19,599 nucleotides of DNA from an uncultured Eubacteriales bacterium (GTDB taxonomy: Bacteria; Bacillota; Clostridia; Oscillospirales; CAG-272): positions 1 to 19,599 of the forward strand of contig CABUHS010000037.1 of assembly GCA_902491535.1 (NCBI GenBank). The letters run 5' to 3'. Numbering within the stretch: the first letter of the stretch is position 1; every line of letters begins with the position of its first letter. This document shows positions 6,411 through 13,611 of this stretch, piece after piece. Position numbers and translations under genes: made by a program. The notes under the pieces are model-generated. The model saw only the letters and a program-made list of their open reading frames with translations. It was not told where the DNA came from and did no database searches.

Positions 6411-7303
6411 CCTTTGTTTTTTCAGGTCAGGGAGACCAGCACCCCGGAATGGGAAAAGAGCTGTACGAAAGCTATGAAAGCGCAAAAGCCGTATTCAGCA
6501 TGTGCGACGCGCTCCGCCCCGGAACGTCGGAGCAGTGCTTTGACGGCACAGAGGAACAGCTCAAGGAGACAAAAAACACTCAGCCCTGTCTTTTTGCGAC
6601 AGAGCTTGCCGCAGCCGACGTACTCATCGGCGAGGGCATAAAGCCGGACGCAGTCGCAGGCTTCTCTCTCGGAGAGATAGTGGCGGCAACCGTCGCAGGA
6701 ATATTCGACCGTGAAACAGGTTTCCGCCTTATATGTAAGCGCGGAGAGCTGATGCAGGAAGCCGCGCTCAGGCATGAGACCTCTATGGTCGCAGTCGTAA
6801 AGCTCACTCCCGAAACGGTCACCGAGCTTTGCTCGAAATTTCCGGAGGTATATCCGGTAAACTTCAACTGTCCCGGTCAGATATCGGTATCGGGACTCTT
6901 GAGTAGCATGAAGGATTTCTGCGACAGCGTCAAGGCGGCAGGCGGAAGAGCCATTCCGCTCAAGGTCGCCGGCGCATTTCATTCCCCGTTCATGAATGAG
7001 GCGGCTGACGCATTTGCCGGAGAGCTTGCTCAGGCGAAGATATCCGAGAGCAGTATCGACGTTTACTCGAATGTTACGGCTGAGCCGTACTCATCGGATG
7101 TGCGCGGACTTCTCTCCCGTCAGATATGCAGTCCTGTACAGTGGGAACGCATCGTTCGCCGGATGATAGCATCGGGAATCGACACATTTATAGAGATCGG
7201 TCCCGGAAAAACGCTTACAAATATGATAAAAAAGACAGATCCCGAAGTAAAAGTCTATCCTGTGACCGAGCTTCAGACTATCTTATCTGAGCTTAAAGGC
7301 TGA
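6398..7303 (+). CDS. fabD: Malonyl-CoA:ACP transacylase
   Basis: FabD transfers malonyl from CoA to ACP to supply the extender unit. The 301 residues match the family (about 305-310). Visible residues are the oxyanion loop FSGQGDQHPGMG (8-19), the nucleophile elbow GFSLGE (88-93, Ser90; most homologues have GHSLGE), Arg115 in CKRGELM, which pairs with the malonyl carboxylate, and the catalytic His195 in GAFHSPFM. The C-terminal IEIGPGKTLTNMIK is also conserved. AGAGG lies six bases upstream of the ATG, inside the end of fabK, so the two are translationally coupled. The change of His to Phe next to the nucleophile is the only unusual active-site feature and is probably tolerated. Confidence 0.95.
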   Translation: MGRIAFVFSGQGDQHPGMGKELYESYESAKAVFSMCDALRPGTSEQCFDGTEEQLKETKNTQPCLFATELAAADVLIGEGIKPDAVAGFSLGEIVAATVAGIFDRETGFRLICKRGELMQEAALRHETSMVAVVKLTPETVTELCSKFPEVYPVNFNCPGQISVSGLLSSMKDFCDSVKAAGGRAIPLKVAGAFHSPFMNEAADAFAGELAQAKISESSIDVYSNVTAEPYSSDVRGLLSRQICSPVQWERIVRRMIASGIDTFIEIGPGKTLTNMIKKTDPEVKVYPVTELQTILSELKG

Positions 7304-7461
7304 ACGCCGTCAAGGCTTCGCCTTTCAATAAGGGGCAAATCCCTGTAATTCAACATTTCAGTGGTGGTATAACCCACCGCTGAAAAAAGCAAGAGGAACC
7401 CGCCGCCTAAGCGGAGGGAGACATCTGCGCGAAGGATAAAACACTGAAAGGAACAAAAGTT
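7304..7461 (+). promoter_or_regulatory. Structured leader upstream of fabG with alternative pairings (candidate translational switch)
   Basis: The 158-nt spacer inside the operon folds into several stems: AAGGC/GCCTT (7312-7316/7320-7324), AGGG/CCCT (7331-7334/7341-7344), a 12-bp hairpin with one G-U (7356-7367/7374-7385), and CCC-CCGC/GCGG-GGG (7399-7406/7411-7418). The 5' strand of the long hairpin, TTTCAGTG (7356-7363), is also exactly complementary to CACTGAAA (7442-7449), which overlaps the fabG Shine-Dalgarno GAAAGG (7446-7451). It could therefore sequester the site when released from its local partner. I do not recognise a known riboswitch class. Confidence 0.5.
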
Positions 7462-8190
7462 ATGCTAAACGGAAAGGTCGCACTCGTCACAGGCGCGTCA
7501 CGCGGAATCGGCGCGGCAATAGCCGAAAAACTGGCATCACTCGGCGCAAATGTGGCGGTTATCTATGCTGGAAATGAACAGGCTGCAAACGCTGTCTGCG
7601 AAAAATGCATCGGTCAGTACGGAGTTCAGGCGAAAGCATACCGCTGCAACGTGGCTTCTTTCGACGAGGTAAAAAGCACGGTAGCGGCTGTCAAGGCTGA
7701 TTTCGGCACGGTACATATTCTTGTAAACAATGCCGGAATCACAAGAGACGGACTCACAGCGATGATGAAGGAAGAGGACTTCGATTCGGTAATAGATACC
7801 AACCTCAAGGGCGCATTCCATATGATACGCCACTGCACCGGACTTTTTCTGCGCAACCGCGAAGGCTGCATAGTCAATATCAGTTCGGTCGCAGGTATAA
7901 TGGGAAATGTCGGTCAGAGCAACTATGCCGCCTCAAAGGCAGGACTTATCGGTCTGACAAAATCGGTTGCAAAGGAGCTTGCGCCGCGCGGAATACGCTG
8001 CAACGCAGTCGCTCCCGGCTTTATAAAAACAGACATGACCGGAGAGCATACGGATAATCCGCTGCTTTCGATGATACCGCTCGGAAGGATGGGCGAGCCG
8101 TCGCATATCGCGGACGCAGTCGCTTATCTTGTCGGCGCAGAATACGTTACCGGAGAGGTACTGCGCGTCGACGGCGGAATCGCAATGTAA
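7462..8190 (+). CDS. fabG: 3-oxoacyl-ACP reductase
   Basis: FabG reduces 3-oxoacyl-ACP to 3-hydroxyacyl-ACP with NADPH. The 242 residues are a classical short-chain dehydrogenase: the Rossmann nucleotide-binding motif VTGASRGIG (9-17), NNAG (89-92), the Asn of the catalytic tetrad in DTNLKGAF (N114), Ser142 in NISSVAG, and YAASK (Tyr155/Lys159). The GQSNYAASKAG and PGFIKTDMT segments match FabG rather than other SDRs. GAAAGG lies ten bases before the ATG. Unlike most neighbours it is preceded by a long non-coding spacer with a possible Shine-Dalgarno-sequestering fold, so its translation may be adjusted independently of fabK-fabD. Confidence 0.96.
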   Translation: MLNGKVALVTGASRGIGAAIAEKLASLGANVAVIYAGNEQAANAVCEKCIGQYGVQAKAYRCNVASFDEVKSTVAAVKADFGTVHILVNNAGITRDGLTAMMKEEDFDSVIDTNLKGAFHMIRHCTGLFLRNREGCIVNISSVAGIMGNVGQSNYAASKAGLIGLTKSVAKELAPRGIRCNAVAPGFIKTDMTGEHTDNPLLSMIPLGRMGEPSHIADAVAYLVGAEYVTGEVLRVDGGIAM

Positions 8191-8415
8191 CATAATAAAA
8201 CACAAAAAATATCAGTTAAAAATGCCGCGCAAAGATCGCGCGGCACTGATACTGCCGCTTCCCGGAGAAAAAACTCTCCGCAGTCGGTCAAAACCATCCC
8301 GCGGCGCATGCCGCACCAGCGCTGCCGCGCAAGGACGAAAATTACTGCGGCAAAAACAGATATGCGTCACAGCCCTATGAGGCGGTGCGCTTCGGAAAGG
8401 TACGGTCTTAAACAA
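8191..8415 (+). other. Hairpin-rich spacer between fabG and fabF
   Basis: There is no gene in these 225 bp. Stems seen are TGCCGCGC/GCGCGGCA (8223-8230/8238-8245), CGGAGA/TCTCCG (8263-8268/8275-8280) and GCGGC/GCCGC (8301-8305/8310-8314). None is followed by a U-tract on the operon strand, so they should not stop operon transcription; they may mark processing or stability boundaries. Confidence 0.5.
8218..8245 (-). terminator. Terminator-like hairpin antisense to the FAS operon
   Basis: An 8-bp GC-rich stem (8223-8230/8238-8245, 7-nt loop) is followed on the minus strand by TTTTT (8222-8218). No minus-strand gene is present, so if it works it would stop antisense transcripts entering fabG. 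Confidence 0.4.
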
Positions 8416-9654
8416 ATGAGCGAAAACAGAAGAGTTGTCGTAACCGGACTTGGCGCTATATCCCCTGTCGGAAACAGCGCACACGAGGTCTGGGAAAATC
8501 TTAAAAACGGAAAAAACGGTATCGGCAGGATCACGCTTTTCGATACCGAAAATTATAAAGCAAAGCTTGCGGCAGAGGTAAAGGACTTTGATCCGCTGAA
8601 CTACATGGAGCGCAACGATGCGCTGCGCAGCGACCGCTACGCGCAGTTCGCGGTAGCGGCTGCAGATCAGGCTGTCGAGGACAGCGGGATCGCCGGAACA
8701 GTAGCGCCCGAGAAATTCTCGGTATATTTCGGAAGCGGAATCGGCGGTATAAGCACTTTCGAAACAGAACACACAAAGCTGTTGGAAAAGGGACCGAGAC
8801 GCGTTTCTCCCCTGTTTATTCCTATGCTTATAGCGAATATGGCAGCAGGACTCATAGCAATAAAGCATGACTGCCGCGGCTCGGCGCTTCCGGCTGTATC
8901 TGCATGCGCCTCCGGCTCAAACGCTATCGGAGAAGCAATGAGAATGATAAGACACGGATATGCAGACGCTGTGATCTCAGGCGGCTCGGAAGCTCCGATC
9001 AGTCCCTCTGCACTGTCCGGATTTGTAAATATGCACGCGCTTTCGACATCGGAGGATCCCGATGCGGCTTCGCTTCCCTTCGATAAGCGCCGCGGCGGCT
9101 TCGTTATCGGAGAGGGCGCGGTATCGCTCATTCTCGAAGAATACGAGCATGCAAAAGCGAGAGGTGCTAAGATATACGGAGAACTGTGCGGATACGGCTC
9201 TACCTGCGATGCATACCATATCACCTCACCGCATCCGGAAGCAAGAGGCGGCGCACAGGCAATGAAGGACGCAATGGCTGAAGCAGGCTATACCGAAAGT
9301 GATTCGGTATACATCAACGCGCACGGCACGGGAACATCGATGAACGACTCGATCGAGACAAAGGCTATCAAGCTTGCTCTCGGAGAGGATGCAGCGCGTA
9401 ATGCACTTATAAGTTCCACAAAGTCTATGACAGGACACATGCTCGGCGCAGCGGGAGCTATGGAAGCACTTGTATGTCTGCTCGCGCTCAGAGACGGCAT
9501 AATTCCGCCGACTATCAATCTGCTCGAGCCTGACGAAGCGTGCGATCTGAACTATGTACCCTGTAAAGCGATAAATGCCAAGGCGGATCTTGCACTGTCA
9601 AATTCACTGGGCTTCGGCGGTCACAACGCCTGCCTTGCCTTCAGAAAGATCTGA
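8416..9654 (+). CDS. fabF: 3-oxoacyl-ACP synthase II (condensing enzyme)
   Basis: FabF condenses acyl-ACP with malonyl-ACP to elongate the chain. With the ATG at 8416 the protein has 412 residues, normal for the family, beginning MSENRRVVVTGLGAISPVG. An in-frame upstream ATG at 8308 would add 36 Arg-rich residues with no family resemblance, so I reject it. The Cys-His-His triad is visible: Cys164 in VSACASGSNA, His303 in NAHGTGTSMND, His341 in TGHMLGAAGA, with Lys336; the glycine-rich GFGGHN is at 399-404. AAAGG is 15 nt upstream of the ATG, an unusually long spacing shared with accD and accB. Because no fabH is in this operon, FabF is the only condensing enzyme encoded here. Confidence 0.96.
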   Translation: MSENRRVVVTGLGAISPVGNSAHEVWENLKNGKNGIGRITLFDTENYKAKLAAEVKDFDPLNYMERNDALRSDRYAQFAVAAADQAVEDSGIAGTVAPEKFSVYFGSGIGGISTFETEHTKLLEKGPRRVSPLFIPMLIANMAAGLIAIKHDCRGSALPAVSACASGSNAIGEAMRMIRHGYADAVISGGSEAPISPSALSGFVNMHALSTSEDPDAASLPFDKRRGGFVIGEGAVSLILEEYEHAKARGAKIYGELCGYGSTCDAYHITSPHPEARGGAQAMKDAMAEAGYTESDSVYINAHGTGTSMNDSIETKAIKLALGEDAARNALISSTKSMTGHMLGAAGAMEALVCLLALRDGIIPPTINLLEPDEACDLNYVPCKAINAKADLALSNSLGFGGHNACLAFRKI

Positions 9655-9664
9655 GTTCGGAACC

Positions 9665-9699
9665 GTCCGCACGCGGACTTTCCGGATATCGAAAGATAT
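9665..9699 (+). other. Two small hairpins in the fabF-accB spacer
   Basis: GTCCGC/GCGGAC (9665-9670/9673-9678) and ATATC/GATAT (9686-9690/9695-9699), the latter capped by a GAAA tetraloop, occupy most of the 66-nt spacer. The second ends two bases before the accB GAAAGG site. They are possible translation or mRNA stability elements. Confidence 0.4.
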
Positions 9700-9720
9700 T
9701 GAAAGGAACAGACAAAAGCC

Positions 9721-10152
9721 ATGAAAGAATCAGATATCAGAAAATACGCCGGTCTGATGAGCGAACTCGGACTGACCGCGCTTGAAATAACAGAAGACAA
9801 CAAAACAGTACGCCTCGAAAAAACGCCTGTCCGCGCATCCGAGACAGTACCGGTCAGTCTTCCCTCTGCACCGGCAGCCGCCGCTGCGCAGCCTGCCGCT
9901 CAGGACAAGGGCGACTATATCAGCGTAAAATCGCCTATCGTCGGAGTATTCTATGCCGCTCCTGCGGAGAATGCGGAGCCGTATGTTTCGATCGGCGACA
10001 AGGTGGAAAAAGGCAAGATCCTCTGCATCATCGAGGCAATGAAGCTCATGAATGAGATATGTGCGGACGAGAGCGGAGTCATCTCTGAAATATGCGTAAC
10101 AAACGGTCAGGTAGTCGAATACGGAACAGAGCTGTTCCGCATAAAGAGGTAA
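9721..10152 (+). CDS. accB: Biotin carboxyl carrier protein of acetyl-CoA carboxylase
   Basis: AccB carries the biotin that shuttles CO2 from biotin carboxylase (AccC) to the carboxyltransferase (AccDA). The 143 residues comprise an N-terminal helical section (1-38), an Ala/Pro-rich linker (about 40-62) and a lipoyl/biotinyl domain (66-143). The biotinylation motif is EAMKLMNEI with Lys108, and the exposed thumb region around VFYAAPAENAEPYVSIGD matches BCCP of the AccB type rather than decarboxylase carrier proteins. GAAAGG stands 14 nt before the ATG, a long spacing. The stop is 4 nt before fabZ, so the pair is likely translationally coupled. Confidence 0.96.
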   Translation: MKESDIRKYAGLMSELGLTALEITEDNKTVRLEKTPVRASETVPVSLPSAPAAAAAQPAAQDKGDYISVKSPIVGVFYAAPAENAEPYVSIGDKVEKGKILCIIEAMKLMNEICADESGVISEICVTNGQVVEYGTELFRIKR

Positions 10153-10156
10153 AAGC

Positions 10157-10573
10157 ATGAACAGAGACGAGATCATGAATATACTTCCCCACAGAGACGA
10201 CATGCTCCTGCTCGACGATGTGGAGAACACCGACGGGACCGCAGTAGGACACTATACCGTAAAGGGAGACGAATTCTTCCTGCGCGGACATTTTCCGGGC
10301 AATCCGATCGTGCCGGGAGTCATTCTCTGCGAGATACTCGCGCAGTCGGCATGCGTTCTTATGCAGGACGCGCTCGGAGACGGTCAGCTGCCTGTCTATA
10401 CAGGACTTAACAACGTCAAATTCCGTTCTCCGGTAAAACCCGGGGACACTGTCGAAACACGGTGCAGCATAAAGCGCGCTAAACATCCGTTCTATTTCGG
10501 AGAAGGTACGGTATGCGTAGACGGTAAGCTTTGCGTGTCGGCTGAATTTTCCTTTGCAATAAAAGGAGACTGA
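10157..10573 (+). CDS. fabZ: 3-hydroxyacyl-ACP dehydratase
   Basis: FabZ dehydrates 3-hydroxyacyl-ACP to trans-2-enoyl-ACP. The 138-residue hotdog protein shows the active-site His45 in RGHFPGNPIVPGV and Glu59 in CEILAQSA, with PHRDDMLLLDDV at 11-22, all FabZ-type. Family length is about 140-150. An AGAGG inside the end of accB serves as its ribosome-binding site, four bases separating the genes. FabA-type isomerase residues are not recognisable, and no other dehydratase or isomerase is present in the operon, so unsaturated fatty acid synthesis cannot be read from this cluster. Confidence 0.95.
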   Translation: MNRDEIMNILPHRDDMLLLDDVENTDGTAVGHYTVKGDEFFLRGHFPGNPIVPGVILCEILAQSACVLMQDALGDGQLPVYTGLNNVKFRSPVKPGDTVETRCSIKRAKHPFYFGEGTVCVDGKLCVSAEFSFAIKGD

Positions 10574-10580
10574 AAAAGCT

Positions 10581-11888
10581 ATGTTTTCTAAAATACTTAT
10601 CGCAAACCGCGGCGAGATCGCAGTGCGTATAATAAGAGCATGCAAAGAAATGGGCGTCGCGACCGTAGCCGTATATTCGGAAGCGGACAAAAATGCCCTT
10701 CACGTTGCGCTCGCCGACCAGAGTTACTGCATCGGACCTGCCGAAGCGACAGAAAGCTATCTCAGCGAAGATCAGATAATAAGCACCGCGATACTGTCGG
10801 GCGCGCAGGCTATTCATCCGGGATACGGCTTTCTCTCAGAAAACGCTCATTTTGCCCGTATGTGCAGAAAAAAAGGACTCGTATTCATCGGTCCCGATCC
10901 CGACAGCATGGAACAACTCAGCGACAAGGCGCTGCTCAAGGAGCTTGTTAAAAACACAGGCCTCTCTGTAATTCCAGGTACAAAGGCGGTACCCTCCGCC
11001 GAACAGGCGCGGCGGGAAGCCGACGCTCTCGGATATCCTGTCATGCTCAAAGCATGCGCCGGAGGCGGCGGACGCGGAATACGTCTTATCAGATCGGGCG
11101 ACGAGATCGCAGAAGCATACAGCCAGGCTACCGCCGAAGCAATAGCCTCCTTCGGAGACGGCTCGGTATATATCGAAAAATACATTTTTCCGGCACGCCA
11201 CGTCGAGCTTCAGATACTCGCCGATGAGCAGGGCAACGTCGTATGTCTCGGTGACAGAGACTGTTCGCTCCAGCGCCGCAATCAGAAGCTTATTGAGGAA
11301 ACGCCGTCTCCCGGTGTTTCGCCTGAGCAGCGCAGAAAGATAATAAAGGAAGCGACCGACGCCGTAAAGCAGATCGGTTATGTCGGAGCGGGAACGCTCG
11401 AATTTTTGCTCGACCGCGACGGAAACTTCTGGTTCATGGAGATGAATGTAAGACTTCAGGTCGAGCATTGCGTAACTGAGATGCTGACGGGAATCGACCT
11501 CGTCAAGTGGCAGATACGTGTTGCAGCGGGAATACCGATAAACTTTACGCAGGACGATATAAACCTTGAAGGATCGTCAATCGAATGCCGGATCAATGCT
11601 CAGAGCTGCGGAACATGCAGTATGCTGCATGTCCCCGGAGGCCCTTCTGTCCGCTTCGATACCTGTCTTATAAATGGTGCTTCTGTATCGCCCTACTATG
11701 ACTCTCTTCTCGGAAAGCTCGTCACCTACGCGAAAACGCGCGAGGAAGCGCTCAGAAAGCTCCGCGCCGCGCTGTGCGAGCTTCTGATCGAGGGAATTCC
11801 CACGAATATCGAGGAGCAGCTCAGCTTTGTCGAGGACGAACGTTTCACATCCGGAAACTACGATCTGACCTTTATGGGAAACAGATAA
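10581..11888 (+). CDS. accC: Biotin carboxylase subunit of acetyl-CoA carboxylase
   Basis: AccC carboxylates the biotin of AccB using ATP and bicarbonate. The 435 residues contain an N-terminal preATP-grasp domain (1-115, FSKILIANRGEIAVRIIRAC), the ATP-grasp domain (115-330, KACAGGGGRGI at 157-167, RHVELQILAD at 206-215, EMNVRLQVEH at 287-296) and the C-terminal biotin carboxylase domain (335-430, ECRINA). Conserved Lys116, Lys157, His207, Lys236, Glu274, Glu287 and Arg291 are present. Compared with the usual E. coli-type sequence, QRRHQK reads QRRNQK, NTR reads NVR and VEHPVTE reads VEHCVTE; the protein is also about 14 residues shorter. The frame is intact and the gene sits in its expected place, so I regard it as functional. 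The spacing from fabZ is 7 nt. Confidence 0.95.
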   Translation: MFSKILIANRGEIAVRIIRACKEMGVATVAVYSEADKNALHVALADQSYCIGPAEATESYLSEDQIISTAILSGAQAIHPGYGFLSENAHFARMCRKKGLVFIGPDPDSMEQLSDKALLKELVKNTGLSVIPGTKAVPSAEQARREADALGYPVMLKACAGGGGRGIRLIRSGDEIAEAYSQATAEAIASFGDGSVYIEKYIFPARHVELQILADEQGNVVCLGDRDCSLQRRNQKLIEETPSPGVSPEQRRKIIKEATDAVKQIGYVGAGTLEFLLDRDGNFWFMEMNVRLQVEHCVTEMLTGIDLVKWQIRVAAGIPINFTQDDINLEGSSIECRINAQSCGTCSMLHVPGGPSVRFDTCLINGASVSPYYDSLLGKLVTYAKTREEALRKLRAALCELLIEGIPTNIEEQLSFVEDERFTSGNYDLTFMGNR

Positions 11889-11900
11889 GGCTGACGCCTT
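11887..11900 (+). other. Mini-hairpin overlapping the accC stop codon
   Basis: AAGGC-TGAC-GCCTT forms a 5-bp stem with a 4-nt loop in the 48-nt accC-accD spacer. The same AAGGC/GCCTT stem with a different loop occurs just after fabD (7312-7324) and before the PAS regulator gene (17124-17137). Confidence 0.4.
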
Positions 11901-11936
11901 AAATATCGCAAAATTCGAAAGGTACGGTCATAAGCT

Positions 11937-12812
11937 ATGGCTTTGATAAACTTTTTAAATCCAAAAAACAAGCTTGAAGAGGGCGGACGCACGGCAGCTC
12001 CGGTCCAGCGCGACGAGGGCGAGCCTGAAAAGAACTGTCCGAACTGCCACAAGGACATACCGCTGAGCCGCCTTTGGGCAAACAAGCTCGTATGTCAGTG
12101 CGGATATCATTTCCGTATGAAAGCGCGTCAGCGCATCCATATAATAGCCGATAAAGGAACATTTCATGAGCTTTATTCGGAGATGAAGTCCGCAAATCCG
12201 CTCCAGTTCCCCGGTTATAACGATAAGCTCGACACCGTCAAAAACGTAAGCGGTGAGGAAGAGGCTGTCATCTGCGGAACTGCAAAGATCGGCGGTCAAA
12301 GCTGCTGTATATTCGTCATGGAATCATATTTTATGATGGGAAGCATGGGAACCGCTGTCGGTGAAAAGATCACCTCACTGTTTGAATATGCGCACAGGCA
12401 CAGAATGCCGGTCGTCGGCTTCACACTCTCCGGCGGTGCGCGTATGCAGGAAGGGCTTCTGTCGCTCATGCAGATGGCAAAAACAAGCGCGGCGGTAAAG
12501 CGCCACAGCGACGCTGGACTGCTCTATATAGCCGTTCTTACAGATCCTACTACCGGAGGAGTAACTGCAAGCTTCGCAATGGAAGCTGACATAATTCTTG
12601 CCGAGCCGGGTGCAATGATCGGCTTCGCAGGAACACGCGTCATCGAGCAAACGACGCGAAAATCTCTGCCGAAGGAATTCCAGAAAGCTGAGTTTGTACT
12701 CGATCACGGATTTATAGACAGCATTGTAAGCCGCGGAAATCAGAAAAAAATGCTCAGCGAGCTTCTGAAAATGCACAACGGAGGACGTGGAAATGAGTCA
12801 GACACCATATGA
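11937..12812 (+). CDS. accD: Acetyl-CoA carboxylase carboxyltransferase subunit beta
   Basis: AccD with AccA transfers the carboxyl from biotin to acetyl-CoA, giving malonyl-CoA. The 291 residues begin with a zinc ribbon (C34, C37, C53, C55) followed by a crotonase-fold carboxyltransferase domain, with SGGARMQEG (165-173), TDPTTGGVTAS (202-212) and GFAGTRVIEQT (229-239) forming the acyl-CoA site. The second zinc knuckle reads CQCGYHF, a C-x-C instead of the usual C-x-x-C; I rechecked the codons and there is no frameshift. AAAGG is 14 nt before the ATG, in a context shared with fabF. The end overlaps accA by 20 nt, implying coupled synthesis of the two subunits. Confidence 0.95.
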   Translation: MALINFLNPKNKLEEGGRTAAPVQRDEGEPEKNCPNCHKDIPLSRLWANKLVCQCGYHFRMKARQRIHIIADKGTFHELYSEMKSANPLQFPGYNDKLDTVKNVSGEEEAVICGTAKIGGQSCCIFVMESYFMMGSMGTAVGEKITSLFEYAHRHRMPVVGFTLSGGARMQEGLLSLMQMAKTSAAVKRHSDAGLLYIAVLTDPTTGGVTASFAMEADIILAEPGAMIGFAGTRVIEQTTRKSLPKEFQKAEFVLDHGFIDSIVSRGNQKKMLSELLKMHNGGRGNESDTI

Positions 12813-13611
12813 CAGAGTAAAGCTTGCCCGTAACAGCGCAAGACCTACGGGACTCGACTATATAAATAACATTTTCGAAGGCTTCATCGAATTTCACGGC
12901 GACCGCCGCTTTGCGGACGATCCCGCGATAGTCGGAGGAGTTGCAAGGCTGGACGGCGATCCGGTAACCGTGATCGCAATCGAGAAAGGACACACCGCAA
13001 AGGAGCGTGCAAGACGCAATTTCGGAGCGCCGAATCCCGAGGGCTACAGAAAAGCACTGCGCCTTATGAAGCAGGCAGAAAAGTTCGGAAGGCCGATAGT
13101 CTGCTTTATCGATACCTCCGGAGCATACTGCGGAATCGGAGCAGAGGAACGCGGACAGGGTCAGGCAATCGCCGAAAATCTTACGGAAATGTCTACACTC
13201 TGCGTTCCGATCATCTCGGTACTTATCGGAGAGGGCGGAAGCGGAGGAGCGCTCGCGCTCGCCGTTGCAGACAGAGTATGGATGCTTCAGAACGCCGTAT
13301 ATTCGGTCATATCCCCCGAGGGATGCGCAAGCATTCTCTGGAAGGACGCTTCAAAAGCGGAAAATGCCGCCGCAAGCCTGAAGCTCACCGCAGAAGATGC
13401 TAAAACACTCGGCGTTATCGAACGTATACTGTCCGAAAACGATATCGGCAAAAAGGAATTTTACGACCGCATTCGCTCGCTTCTCACAGACGAGATAAAA
13501 CTGCTTAACGAGGACTTTGATCTTATGGAAAAACGCTACAGGCGTTTCAGATATATAGGATCGGAAGCCGCGGGAGGAAACACGGCAGACAGGCAGGAAG
13601 AAATATTATGA
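12793..13611 (+). CDS. accA: Acetyl-CoA carboxylase carboxyltransferase subunit alpha
   Basis: AccA is the partner of AccD in the carboxyltransferase. I choose the ATG at 12793 because GGAGG (12780-12784) lies eight bases upstream; a GTG two codons earlier would sit only 2 nt from it. The 272 residues are the short form usual in clostridia (E. coli has about 319). Visible motifs are LDYINNIFEGFIEFHGDRRFADD, split here as the N-terminal helix plus substrate loop, DTSGAYCGIGAEERGQ (107-122), GEGGSGGALALA (146-157) and SPEGCASILW (174-183). It overlaps the end of accD by 20 nt, and its TGA overlaps the ATG of the ligase gene (ATGA), so all three are translationally linked. Confidence 0.95.
   Translation: MSQTPYDRVKLARNSARPTGLDYINNIFEGFIEFHGDRRFADDPAIVGGVARLDGDPVTVIAIEKGHTAKERARRNFGAPNPEGYRKALRLMKQAEKFGRPIVCFIDTSGAYCGIGAEERGQGQAIAENLTEMSTLCVPIISVLIGEGGSGGALALAVADRVWMLQNAVYSVISPEGCASILWKDASKAENAAASLKLTAEDAKTLGVIERILSENDIGKKEFYDRIRSLLTDEIKLLNEDFDLMEKRYRRFRYIGSEAAGGNTADRQEEIL

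Noticed and set aside
6659..6676. FabD active-site GFSLGE as evidence for an inactive enzyme
   Set aside because: The nucleophile Ser90, Arg115 and His195 are all intact; the His to Phe change beside Ser is likely tolerated.
7304..7461. Known riboswitch (cobalamin, c-di-GMP, TPP, ZTP) before fabG
   Set aside because: Some short strings resemble pieces of these classes, but none of the conserved cores is complete or in order.
8308..8415. N-terminal extension of FabF from an upstream ATG
   Set aside because: The extra 36 residues are Arg/His-rich, unlike any FabF, and the DNA forms hairpins; the conserved start MSENRRVVVTGLG lies at 8416.
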